Assembly (NCBI GenBank): GCA_020444265.1
Contig: JAHLLH010000001.1
Span: forward strand, 682,001 to 746,000
DNA from: a bacterium
Lineage (GTDB): Bacteria; Electryoneota; Electryoneia; Electryoneales; Electryoneaceae
Reading direction: 5' to 3'
Length of the DNA stretch: 64,000 nt
In this document: piece after piece, positions 45,070-52,835 of the stretch
Layout of the letters: each line of letters begins with the position of its first letter
How positions within the stretch are numbered: the first letter of the stretch is position 1
Program-made: the position numbers and the translations under genes
Notes under the pieces: model-generated
What the model was told of the DNA's origin: nothing
What the model saw: the letters and a program-made list of their open reading frames with translations, nothing else
Database searches by the model: none

Positions 45070-45954
45070 ATGCAGAAGCTTGCCTATCTCGGTCTTGGCA
45101 TCATGGGCGGCAACATGGCCGCAAACCTGATTCAGGCGGGATATGAGGTTATGGTCTGGAACCGGACTGCGGCGGCTTGTGGTCCTTTGAAGGAACAGAG
45201 TGCTGAGGTAGCAACTTCCCCGGCCGAGGCAGTCAGGCAAGCAGACGTCGTCCTCTACTGCCTGAGCAATGAAGAAGCGATTGAGGAAGTTGTCTTCGGT
45301 GATGAGGGGGTGTTGGCTGCGGCGAAAGCGGGCAAGATCATTGTGGACATGAGCACCGTCCACCCTGCGACCAGCCGTCATGAAGCGGTAGCGATTGAGG
45401 CAACGGGCGCCAAATTCCTCGATGCACCGGTCCTGGGTAGCCGAGACAAGGCAGAAGCAGGTACGTTGACCGTTGTCGCTGGAGGTTCGACTGAGGCCTT
45501 CGAAACGGTCCGTCCCATCCTCGAAGTGGTCGGTGGGCCTGTTTTCCACATGGGGGATCATGGCGCGGGCACAACGGCAAAACTGGCGGGCAACCTGCTG
45601 CTGACTGCCGAAGCTCAGCTCTTCAGCGAGGCGATGCTGCTGGCGTCGAAGAGCGGACTGAAGGTCGATGCAATGGCCGAGATGCTTCGCACCACTCCCC
45701 TTTGGCCACCCCTTTTTGAGCTGATGACTAAAACGGCGCAGTCACGAGACTTCGGAGTCAACTTCCCCTTGAAGCACGCCTACAAGGACACCAACCTGAT
45801 CACCGAGCTTGCCGCCGAGGTTGGTGCGCCAAGTGCCATAGGATCTGCCATTCGCGAGACACTGAAGGGCGCGGTCAACCAGGGTTGGGGCGACGAAAAC
45901 TTCACCGCCCTCTTGAAGATGTTGGAACTACAGGCCAGTCAGAAACTGAGTTAG
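45070..45954 (+). CDS. NAD(P)-dependent beta-hydroxyacid dehydrogenase (HIBADH/GLYR family)
   Basis: A 294-residue oxidoreductase. The nucleotide site is LGLGIMGGNMAANL, substrate loop LDAPVLGSRDKAEAGTLT, and catalytic Lys171 in GTTAKLAGNLLL. The GSRDKAEAG segment fits glyoxylate/succinic-semialdehyde reductases (GLYR) more than 3-hydroxyisobutyrate dehydrogenase proper, so the substrate is left open. A GGAGCAGCA site precedes the ATG. The stop overlaps the convergent symporter stop by 4 bp. A short upstream reading frame with a strong ribosome-binding site begins at 44984 (see findings). Confidence 0.9.
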   Translation: MQKLAYLGLGIMGGNMAANLIQAGYEVMVWNRTAAACGPLKEQSAEVATSPAEAVRQADVVLYCLSNEEAIEEVVFGDEGVLAAAKAGKIIVDMSTVHPATSRHEAVAIEATGAKFLDAPVLGSRDKAEAGTLTVVAGGSTEAFETVRPILEVVGGPVFHMGDHGAGTTAKLAGNLLLTAEAQLFSEAMLLASKSGLKVDAMAEMLRTTPLWPPLFELMTKTAQSRDFGVNFPLKHAYKDTNLITELAAEVGAPSAIGSAIRETLKGAVNQGWGDENFTALLKMLELQASQKLS

Positions 45955-47213
45955 TCGTCCCCACGATTTCTGGCGTAATAGATATCATCGTCAAACTCAC
46001 CCTCCCCCTTCGCGACAAGGGTCGTTGCCATCAGGTCGCCGGCGATATTGATTGCCGTGCGGGACATATCGAGTAGACGATCTACACCGAGGATGATGCC
46101 AATCCCTTCCAGGGGCAGTCCGATTTCGGTCAACACCATCGACAGCATAATCAGGCCGACACCCGGAACCCCGGCGGTACCAATGCTGGCGAGAGTGGCC
46201 ATCAGGACGACTTGCAGGAACTGCGATAGGTGGAGGTCAATGCCGTAGACATTGGCGATGAAGACGGTCGCAACCCCCTGCATGATGGCGGTGCCATCCA
46301 TGTTGATCGTGGCGCCGAGAGGCAGGGTAAACGCGTGAACCGACTCCTTGCTGCCAAGCCTCTTCTCAGCCACCTGCATCGTTACTGGCAGGGTGGCATT
46401 GGAGGAACTGGTTGAAAAGGCGACAATCATCGCCGGGTAGATATTTTTGAAAAACTGGATCGGGTTGAGACGTGTAAAAGCGACCAGGTAGGATGGATAG
46501 GTGATAAAGGCGTGCAGCAGCAGTGCACCGATGATGGTCAGCATGTATTTCATCAGCGGTATAAAAACGGCCAACCCTTCCCCCGCGATCACCTTCGCAA
46601 GCAGGCCGAAGACACCGATCGGGGCGAACATCATGATCATCTCAACCATCTTTTGGATCACAGCATCGACAGCCTCAAGGCCCTTGATGATCGGTTTACC
46701 CTTCTCGCCCACGGCTGTCAGCGCCAACCCGGACAACATGGCGAAAAAGATGATCTGCAACATCGACCCCTCCGCCATCGACTTGAAGGGGTTGGTCGGG
46801 ACGATGTTGACAAAGATGTCCATTATGAAGGGCTGTTCCGCCCCCTCAAACGTACTCTCGATGGGAATGCTGAGGTTGGCGCCGGGATGGACAAGGAAGG
46901 CAAGCGAAAAGCCGATGGTGATCGCGACTGCGGTCGTGGTCAGGTAAATCGCGACCGTCTTCCCGCCAATCCGGCCCAGCTTGCTCAGGTCGCCAATCCC
47001 CGCAGTGCCCAGTGTCAGAGAGACGAGGACAAGCGGCACGACCAGCAGACGGATGCCATTGAGGAAAATGCGTCCGATGGGATCATGGATGTACCGGATC
47101 AGGATCTCGTTGACATGTGCCGGCAGGACCAGGTACTGCAGCAAGCCAACAACCACACCCGCACCAAGCCCGATCAAAATCCACGCGGTCAGCCGTGCTG
47201 ATTTGTCCTTCAC
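45951..47213 (-). CDS. Dicarboxylate/amino acid:cation symporter (DAACS family)
   Basis: A 420-residue inner-membrane sodium- or proton-coupled transporter of the GltP/GltPh type. Characteristic segments: AFSTSSSNATLPVTM (hairpin HP1 serine-rich loop), PLGATINMDGTAIMQG (NMDGT motif of TM7), and the HP2 region IGTAGVPGVGLIMLSMVL. Multiple membrane spans. Substrate is likely glutamate, aspartate or C4-dicarboxylates; the exact one cannot be told. Confidence 0.93.
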   Translation of the reverse strand: MKDKSARLTAWILIGLGAGVVVGLLQYLVLPAHVNEILIRYIHDPIGRIFLNGIRLLVVPLVLVSLTLGTAGIGDLSKLGRIGGKTVAIYLTTTAVAITIGFSLAFLVHPGANLSIPIESTFEGAEQPFIMDIFVNIVPTNPFKSMAEGSMLQIIFFAMLSGLALTAVGEKGKPIIKGLEAVDAVIQKMVEMIMMFAPIGVFGLLAKVIAGEGLAVFIPLMKYMLTIIGALLLHAFITYPSYLVAFTRLNPIQFFKNIYPAMIVAFSTSSSNATLPVTMQVAEKRLGSKESVHAFTLPLGATINMDGTAIMQGVATVFIANVYGIDLHLSQFLQVVLMATLASIGTAGVPGVGLIMLSMVLTEIGLPLEGIGIILGVDRLLDMSRTAINIAGDLMATTLVAKGEGEFDDDIYYARNRGDD

Positions 47214-47250
47214 CCCATCCTCCGCTAGCGTTTATGAATGATCGTGCATC

Positions 47251-47631
47251 TTAGGCTTGAAAACTACCGATGGCAAGCAGCGCCCACCCCAGGAGGAAAC
47301 TGAGTCCACCCAGCGGTGTCACCGGACCGAGCCAGGAGGGGCCTCCCAGTGCAAGCCAATACAAACTGCCAGAGAAGAGGATGATCCCGATCAAGAAGGC
47401 CCAGCCCGCGAGACTCAGGAGACGGGAGGCTGGTTGACGAAGCAGCAAGCCGGTCCCGATCAGAGCGAGGGCGTGGATCATCTGGTAACGGACACCAGTC
47501 TCGAACGTGTTCAGGTGGGTGGCATCCAGGATCTCACGCAAACCGTGAGCCGCGAATGCACCCAATGCGACCGCGAGGAACCCGTTGACCGCACCGATTA
47601 GCAGGTAGAGTCGTGCACGTTTCTCGTTCAT
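47251..47631 (-). CDS. DUF423 family membrane protein
   Basis: A 126-residue membrane protein with four spans. It has YLLIGAVNGFLAVALGAFAA near the start, HGLREILDATHLNTFETGVR (loop with a conserved His), LFSGSLYWLAL and TPLGGLSFLLGWALLA, which match DUF423. Function unknown. The ATG at 47631 overlaps the upstream M61 peptidase stop by one base (TGATG), with GGAGAAG before it. Confidence 0.9.
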   Translation of the reverse strand: MNEKRARLYLLIGAVNGFLAVALGAFAAHGLREILDATHLNTFETGVRYQMIHALALIGTGLLLRQPASRLLSLAGWAFLIGIILFSGSLYWLALGGPSWLGPVTPLGGLSFLLGWALLAIGSFQA

Positions 47632-49511
47632 CACTTCTCCTCGGCGGGATGGGTCAGCCCGGACCACCGATTGAAGGCCTTTTTCTGTGCGCGAGATGGC
47701 TTCTCCATCGCCTTCAGCGGTCTCGTGGATTCGTTGATACCGAAGGTAAGTCTACGTTCCAGCAGTTTGCCTTCACGGGCGACCAGAACCACCACCTCAT
47801 CTCCTGGCTGGTAGCTCACGAGACGATTCTTCAGCGCTTCCACCTTGTTCGCCCCGTGCCCGGCGACACGCCAACCATCAATCGCCAGGAGTTCATCGCC
47901 GTTGCTCAACCCCGCATCCGCTGCGGGTCCACCTGTGAGAACGGTTTTCAGGTAGATACGGCTGCCCTTCTCATTCACCACTGCTCCATGCCAGGCAAGG
48001 CTGTCTGGTGCACCCAGTTCGAGCCCAACACGATCCAGCCACGGCGTCAGGTCGAGGGGGACCGTTCCGGTGACATAGTTATTGTAAATGTCGGAGACAT
48101 CAACTCCGGTCGCCTCCTTAATGATGGGACGCAACCCTTCACGGTCGTTAAAGCCCTTTCCATCCTCGCGGTATTTCTTCCAGAGGGCACGCCAGACATC
48201 ATCCAAACTCTGCTTGCCATCGGTCTCCTGACGAATCCGTGCATCAATCAACCCGGCCACCAGAAACCCTTTTCGATAGTAGCTGATCCCGACATTTGGA
48301 GTGTTTTCATCTTTGCGGTAATACTTGATCCAGGCATCGTAACTGGATTCACGCAGGTTTTGCACGTGACGCCCCGGCATCTCATGGTGCTGACGGATTT
48401 CACGTTCCAGCAGCTTGAAAAAGCTTCCGCGCCCATCCTCCGTATCAAGAGTAGCCAACGCACGACCGGTCAGCAGCAGATCATAGTAGCTGGTCATACC
48501 CTCCACTTCAAACAGAGTGCGTACGTAGTTTTCTTCCTGGTAGGTCGGCGCCACCAGCGGTTCCGGAGCGATGCGTCGCACGTTCCACAGGTGGAAGTAC
48601 TCATGGGCGCAGAGGGTTGCAAAGCGGATATGGTCATGCTCCGTGGCGAATCCCCACCTGTACCAGGCGAGGTGAGTGCCGCGGTCATGTTCGAGACCTC
48701 CACCCGAATCGCCAAGGCTGATCAGGATGGCGTATTCGGGTAGGGGCAACGCCGGGGAAGTGCCATCCTCCTTCAACGGCTCATCGCCACGGAAAAGCAT
48801 CTCGCCCTGTTCAAGGGTAGCAATGACAAGTGGGAGAAGTTCCTCGCGATTGTAGTTGCCGGGCCCATCGAAGACAATTCGGTGCGGACGACCACCCAGT
48901 TCAAAGTTCCATGTTACCAACGGCCCGGCGATCCCCACGGTATCGTAGAACGTGCGCAAGCCGCTCCCCTGCCAACGGCTCGGATGACCTGCATCCCTGT
49001 CGAGCAGCATGTCTGCGCTCCAGCCTTTTGGTAGGACCAGCTCGATGGTATAAGCTTCGTTCCAGTTCTCCATGGGGGTCACAAACAGCGATGTATTTTG
49101 CCATGAGGCACGGTTGCTGGTCAGGTAGGGTGTTCGGACGGTCAGCTCGCCACCATAGACCTCGTACTGTACGGTTATGGTTGCACCCGGCTCGTGTGTG
49201 ATTTGCCAACGATCCTTTGCGGTCTTCTCGATGGGCAAAGCGTTTCCCTGTTCGTCCATCGCGCTCATCTGTGGAATGTTTTTCGCATACTCACGCACAA
49301 GGTAAGAACCAGGAGACCAGACTGGCAGGCGAAGAACCGTCAAATTCCCGGGTCGATCCGGAAAGGTCGCCGTCACGGCGAACTGACGTGACGCATTATC
49401 GGTCAGGTCCAGCTGATAGACGGATGGTGCATCGCTGGAGAAAGCAGGAAAAGCAACCAGAAGTAAAAGGACAAGAAAGGGAGAAACAGGGGCAATACGC
49501 TGGGGTGTCAT
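47631..49511 (-). CDS. M61 family glycyl aminopeptidase-like protein with PDZ domain
   Basis: 626 residues. Signal peptide APVSPFLVLLLLVAFPAFSS, an N-terminal beta domain, then the M61 zinc site HEYFHLWNVRRIAP (HEYFH at 303-307), and a C-terminal PDZ domain (IYLKTVLTGGPAADAGLSNG, DELLAIDGWRV). The fold is that of the M61 family, related to M1, with a PDZ added. It is likely periplasmic. It is coupled to DUF423. Confidence 0.9.
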   Translation of the reverse strand: MTPQRIAPVSPFLVLLLLVAFPAFSSDAPSVYQLDLTDNASRQFAVTATFPDRPGNLTVLRLPVWSPGSYLVREYAKNIPQMSAMDEQGNALPIEKTAKDRWQITHEPGATITVQYEVYGGELTVRTPYLTSNRASWQNTSLFVTPMENWNEAYTIELVLPKGWSADMLLDRDAGHPSRWQGSGLRTFYDTVGIAGPLVTWNFELGGRPHRIVFDGPGNYNREELLPLVIATLEQGEMLFRGDEPLKEDGTSPALPLPEYAILISLGDSGGGLEHDRGTHLAWYRWGFATEHDHIRFATLCAHEYFHLWNVRRIAPEPLVAPTYQEENYVRTLFEVEGMTSYYDLLLTGRALATLDTEDGRGSFFKLLEREIRQHHEMPGRHVQNLRESSYDAWIKYYRKDENTPNVGISYYRKGFLVAGLIDARIRQETDGKQSLDDVWRALWKKYREDGKGFNDREGLRPIIKEATGVDVSDIYNNYVTGTVPLDLTPWLDRVGLELGAPDSLAWHGAVVNEKGSRIYLKTVLTGGPAADAGLSNGDELLAIDGWRVAGHGANKVEALKNRLVSYQPGDEVVVLVAREGKLLERRLTFGINESTRPLKAMEKPSRAQKKAFNRWSGLTHPAEEK

Positions 49512-49599
49512 GGGCAGTCCTCTGAAATGAATCTGCTTGGCTTGGCACTCAAATGTTAGTAGTAACTAATATTGAAGCTGACAGCCTGACAGACAAACG

Positions 49600-49630
49600 A
49601 AACCCGGACGCTTCGGGAGCCTCCGGGTTT
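49600..49630 (-). terminator. Rho-independent terminator for the GlmU-family gene
   Basis: AAACCCGGA (49600-49608) pairs with TCCGGGTTT (49622-49630). On the minus strand the stem is followed by CGTTTGTCTG. It lies about 30 bp beyond the GlmU-family stop at 49661. Confidence 0.7.
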
Positions 49631-49660
49631 TACGATGCGCCTATTGATGTTCCTGTTCTA

Positions 49661-50938
49661 TCAGAGGTTGCCCGTAACCGCCTCCTGATGGAGCTTGCGC
49701 AGCAGGGTAACCATCGCCGGGGTCAGTTCACGTTCCCGCCTTTGCATCACAACCCGTGCTGTATCAAGAAACTTCTCGAAATCATAGTATTCGAAGTCAA
49801 CCGGACCACCCCAACGGAAAGCACCGATCGTCTTCGGCGGAAACCCTGCTCCAAATACGTTGGTCCCCACTCCAACCACAGTGCCCGTATTCAACTGTGT
49901 GTTGATCGCGGTTTTTGCATGATCGCCCAGCAGGCAGCCAAAGAAGGTCTGACCTGTGTCGATCGTCTCGCCGTCAATCACCACGCTGACATTCGAATAG
50001 TTGTTCTTCAGGTCGCTATTGTTGGTATCCGCACCGAGATTGACCCACTCACCAACAATCGCATGGCCAAGGAAGCCCTCGTGCTGCTTGTTTGCGTACC
50101 CGAGGAAGAGGGAATCCTCAATCTCACCACCAAGCTTACAATGAGGGCCTGTGACCACCGGACCGTAAATCTTCGCCCCGGCTTTGATCGTCGAATTCTC
50201 CCCGATCACCACGGGTCCCATCAGGATAGCACCGGGCAGGATGACCGCCTTGTCCTTGATGATAACCGGCCCCTTGCTGGCGTCCAGGATCGCCCCTGCG
50301 CCCACCACAGCACCTTCAGAAACGTGGATGTTGGTCTCCTCGACCAGGATGGCACGGTGATCCACTTCCCCATCGATGTAGCCATCTCCGACACGACTCA
50401 ATGATTTGGCAATGGCTTCACCCTGCCGCTTCAACAGGTCCCAGGGCCACCACGCCAGTCCACCATGTACTTCATAGATCTGTACGCTGGGTGCCGTCTT
50501 CTCCTGTCCCCAGATCTCTAACAACCGTCTGGCAGAGTACTCCTCCGGGTTAAACGAGGGATGGGACAGCCATTTTTTTGCCACGGTGGCTGGCATCCGA
50601 ACAGCAACGACATCCGGGCCATCGGTCCAGAGGGTCCACGGACACTTGGGGTCCAGCCCATCCTTTGGGATCTGGGCTACGGATCGTCCGTTGACAAGGA
50701 AGACTTCGCCGCTGTCAGGCAAGTGACCGGCTCGATTGCCGCCCTTCACCTCACGAACGATTCCGAGCAAGTGCTGACGGGGGATGTAGCCATCTGGCTC
50801 ACGGTCCAGATGACGGCCAATTCGTTCATCAAGCGTCTCCAGACCAAGCCGCAGGTCCCACGTGGGGCGAACCGTGCAGATCGGGCCAAAGCGACGCCAT
50901 CCCGGATCTTCAAACAAGTAGAGCGGGATTTGACTCAT
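49661..50938 (-). CDS. GlmU-family protein: nucleotidyltransferase-like plus left-handed beta-helix
   Basis: 425 residues. The N-terminal part starts LYLFEDPGWRRFGPICTVRP, WDLRLGLETLDERI, as in the alternative GlmU-family proteins of Bacteroidota and relatives. From about residue 205 a hexapeptide-repeat beta-helix follows (VGAGAILDASKGPVIIKDKA, GAKIYGPVVTGPHCKLG, LGADTNNSDLKNNYSNV), as in acyltransferases. In classical GlmU the two domains make UDP-GlcNAc, which is also the BshA donor. Whether this one is active on GlcN-1-P cannot be settled from sequence. Confidence 0.87.
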   Translation of the reverse strand: MSQIPLYLFEDPGWRRFGPICTVRPTWDLRLGLETLDERIGRHLDREPDGYIPRQHLLGIVREVKGGNRAGHLPDSGEVFLVNGRSVAQIPKDGLDPKCPWTLWTDGPDVVAVRMPATVAKKWLSHPSFNPEEYSARRLLEIWGQEKTAPSVQIYEVHGGLAWWPWDLLKRQGEAIAKSLSRVGDGYIDGEVDHRAILVEETNIHVSEGAVVGAGAILDASKGPVIIKDKAVILPGAILMGPVVIGENSTIKAGAKIYGPVVTGPHCKLGGEIEDSLFLGYANKQHEGFLGHAIVGEWVNLGADTNNSDLKNNYSNVSVVIDGETIDTGQTFFGCLLGDHAKTAINTQLNTGTVVGVGTNVFGAGFPPKTIGAFRWGGPVDFEYYDFEKFLDTARVVMQRRERELTPAMVTLLRKLHQEAVTGNL

Positions 50939-51118
50939 AGAATCATCTCCTGGTTGAGTGCTGGAAAGTACAATTTCTTCCCCCCCGGTCCCAACCCGAT
51001 CGCAGCGAACGGAGCTCCTTTCTCCGGGAAGCTTGGTTCTTCACTTTACTTGGGTTATGGTGCCGATTAGATTTACAAGCGAAAAGTTCGACGAGCCTAA
51101 ACCTTGAAAGGTCCCCCC

Positions 51119-51454
51119 ATGAGTGATCGACCTCGGACGTATATTAAGAGAGACGTGGTTGAGCAGACAGCCCATAACACCGGTTTCGACCCGAAGGTCG
51201 TTGCACCCATCGTGGACGCGACTTTTTCAACGCTGCGCGAGATGATCGTGACCACCCCGGGTGAATGCAGGATTGAGATTCGTGATTTTGGCGTGCTGCA
51301 AGTGAAAAACACGGCACCCAAGCCGAAAGCCCGTAACCCTCGGAAACCAGGTGAAGAGATCTTTATTCCGGCTCGAAGGAAAACCCATTTCCGGCCGGGG
51401 CGCAAGATCAAGGAAGCCCTGCAAGTCCCGCTTGATGAACTGAAAAAATCCTGA
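51119..51454 (+). CDS. HU/IHF family DNA-binding protein
   Basis: A 111-residue histone-like protein. The helical N-terminal half TYIKRDVVEQTAHNTGFDPK, VVAPIVDATFSTLREMI is followed by the beta-arm region IEIRDFGVLQVKNTAPKPKA, RNPRKPGEEIFIPARRKTHF, RPGRKIKEAL. It dimerises and bends DNA. The ATG at 51119 is preceded by AAAGG; a TTG at 51104 is less likely. The selenoprotein ATG lies 16 bp after its stop, so the two are probably on one transcript. Confidence 0.93.
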   Translation: MSDRPRTYIKRDVVEQTAHNTGFDPKVVAPIVDATFSTLREMIVTTPGECRIEIRDFGVLQVKNTAPKPKARNPRKPGEEIFIPARRKTHFRPGRKIKEALQVPLDELKKS

Positions 51455-51470
51455 AAAGGGTTCGGAAGCG

Positions 51471-51698
51471 ATGGATATCCATATTGAGTACTGTGTTGTT
51501 TGAAACTATTACCCACATGCCGCCAGGTTGGCGGATGAACTCAAACAACAGATTCCCAACTGCACCATCCATCTTGTAAAAGGCTCGGGTGGCATCTTTG
51601 ATGTGCACGCAGATGGTGAGTTGGTCTATTCCAAATCCAGCACCTTTCGATTTCCCCTCCCCGGAGAAGTTGTTCAGAAACTCCAGAACCCCGGATAG
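51471..51698 (+). CDS. SelW/Rdx-family selenoprotein with in-frame TGA read as selenocysteine
   Basis: A 75-codon gene interrupted only by TGA at 51501-51503. The reading is MDIHIEYCVV-U-NYYPHAARL, then LADELKQQIPNCTIHLVKG, GSGGIFDVHADGELVYS, KSSTFRFPLPGEVVQKLQN. This matches the Rdx (SelW/SelT/SelH) family, with CxxU (C8, U11) exactly where SelW has its redox motif, followed by 'gGxFeVxxdGelvxsr' and 'rFP'. A hairpin at 51516-51537 fits a bacterial SECIS. The ATG follows GGAAG. It is likely a thioredoxin-fold oxidoreductase. A TGA-stopped annotation would miss it. The alternative is a pseudogene, but the downstream frame is fully conserved. Confidence 0.87.
51516..51537 (+). promoter_or_regulatory. 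Putative bacterial SECIS element
   Basis: CAT-g-CCGCC (51516-51524), loop AGGTT (51525-51529), GGCGG-ATG (51530-51537): eight base pairs with one bulged G. The apical loop begins 21 nt after the TGA (ending at 51503) and carries GGU, as in the E. coli fdhF loop AGGUCU. This spacing and loop fit what is known of bacterial SECIS hairpins, which SelB recognises. Confidence 0.78.
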
Positions 51699-51717
51699 AG
51701 AGTCCGGGGTTTTCTTC
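51687..51717 (+). terminator. Rho-independent terminator overlapping the selenoprotein stop codon
   Basis: AACCCCGGA (51687-51695), loop TAGAGAG, TCCGGGGTT (51703-51711), then TTTTCTTCT. The TAG stop (51696-51698) is the first part of the loop. It ends the HU-selenoprotein unit. Confidence 0.88.
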
Positions 51718-51767
51718 TACCTCCACTCCTTCGCATCTTCCTCTCAGATCACGACCACGAGGAGTCC

Positions 51768-52214
51768 ATGGCCAATCTTCCCACCCACCTTGTCTGCCCG
51801 CATTGCGGTCAGGAAATAGAAAAGTATCGTAACCCTTTCCCTACCGTTGACGTACTTATCCGTTACAGAGGGGGCATTGTCCTGATCGAACGAGGCAATC
51901 CACCCCATGGCTGGGCGATTCCTGGAGGCTTCATGGAGTATGGTGAATCCGCGGAAACGTGTGCGAGAAGGGAAATGATGGAAGAAACCGGGCTTGAACT
52001 TGACAACCTGGAGCTGTTTACCGTGCGATCTGAACCGGATCGTGACCCACGCTTCCACACAGTAACAATTGTCTTCACAGCAGATGGTCTTGGAGAACTT
52101 CAAGCCGGAGATGATGCAGACAATGCTCGGGTTTTCACTCCTGACAATGTGCCAGAACAGATGGCATTCGATCATGGTGATGTGCTGACTCTTTATAACA
52201 GCTCGGTCCGCTGA
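51768..52214 (+). CDS. Nudix hydrolase with N-terminal zinc-ribbon segment
   Basis: 148 residues. An N-terminal CPHCG segment suggests half a zinc ribbon. The Nudix box is intact: G54-x5-E60-x7-R68-E69-x2-E72-E73-x-G75 in GGFMEYGESAETCARREM and MEETGL. It hydrolyses a nucleoside diphosphate linked to some moiety; the arrangement 'RYRGGIVLIERGNPPHGWAIPGG' resembles ADP-ribose or NADH pyrophosphatase-like enzymes. Its ATG lies beyond the terminator of the selenoprotein unit. Confidence 0.92.
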   Translation: MANLPTHLVCPHCGQEIEKYRNPFPTVDVLIRYRGGIVLIERGNPPHGWAIPGGFMEYGESAETCARREMMEETGLELDNLELFTVRSEPDRDPRFHTVTIVFTADGLGELQAGDDADNARVFTPDNVPEQMAFDHGDVLTLYNSSVR

Positions 52215-52835
52215 CAGGACCGTATCGTGCAACAACTCACCTCAACAGGAACAATTATTTCAACCGTTATGAAAAAACCAGGGTGGCATTTTTTACCCAG
52301 CTGGAAAAGTTTGCCGAGTGCGCAATCTTGGGAAACGGCTACTATTTCCCATATTTCGCATCCAGCATCCATGATTCCATCATCGTTCTCCCTATTAAAT
52401 GGTTTGTTTACGCCAGTTTCGAGAGGTAAAGCATGAAGAAATGGGAAGCGTGGAACAGGGAGGCAAAAATCTCCTTTCTTCTTGGCGTACATGAGGCATT
52501 TTTTGCGAGACGCTTAACCCGTAATACTTATACTGTCTAAATATATATACATCAACTCTATATCCTTACTCATAATCAGGAGTTGCAGCATTTAGCGTAT
52601 TTAGCGTTTCCCGAAAGCCATCGAAACCCCAAAATCTGCCTCCCTGGTGTTGCTGTCAAGCTAGAATTTTTTTCGCTGCAATCTAGAGAGATCACCAGAG
52701 ATTAAACCCATTCACCAAGCACTCCATTTACTTTAATAGATACCATTTATGACAGTTCCAAACCAAGAGAAGAGCGGCACCCTTTTCCAAAGGTACCGCT
52801 CTTCGCAGTCAAGTTATCCACACGTGTGACCTGGG
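52215..52835. other. Intergenic region between the Nudix gene and pccB
   Basis: 621 bp. At 52770-52803 lies the pccB terminator. Around 52204-52436 one plus-strand frame is open for about 75 codons and reads protein-like (RYEKTRVAFFTQLEKFAECA, then ILGNGYYFPYFASSIHD) but has no ATG or ribosome-binding site. It may be a remnant. The stretch 52480-52760 is AT-rich and shows nothing I can assign. Confidence 0.5.
52770..52803 (-). terminator. Rho-independent terminator for pccB
   Basis: AAGAGCGG (52770-52777) pairs with CCGCTCTT (52796-52803), with further inner pairing CC/GG. On the minus strand the stem is followed by CTCTTGGTTTGG. It lies 33 bp beyond the pccB stop. Confidence 0.7.

Noticed and set aside
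46512-47201. Long open frame antisense to the DAACS symporter
   Set aside because: The product is very rich in Asp, Gln, His and Arg, a complement artefact of hydrophobic codons.
51471-51503. Ten-codon peptide ending at TGA (no selenocysteine)
   Set aside because: The conserved Rdx pattern continues in frame past the TGA and a SECIS-like hairpin follows, so read-through is preferred.
52193-52492. Minus-strand 99-codon frame after the Nudix gene
   Set aside because: It overlaps the Nudix 3' end, lacks a ribosome-binding site and shows no recognisable domain.
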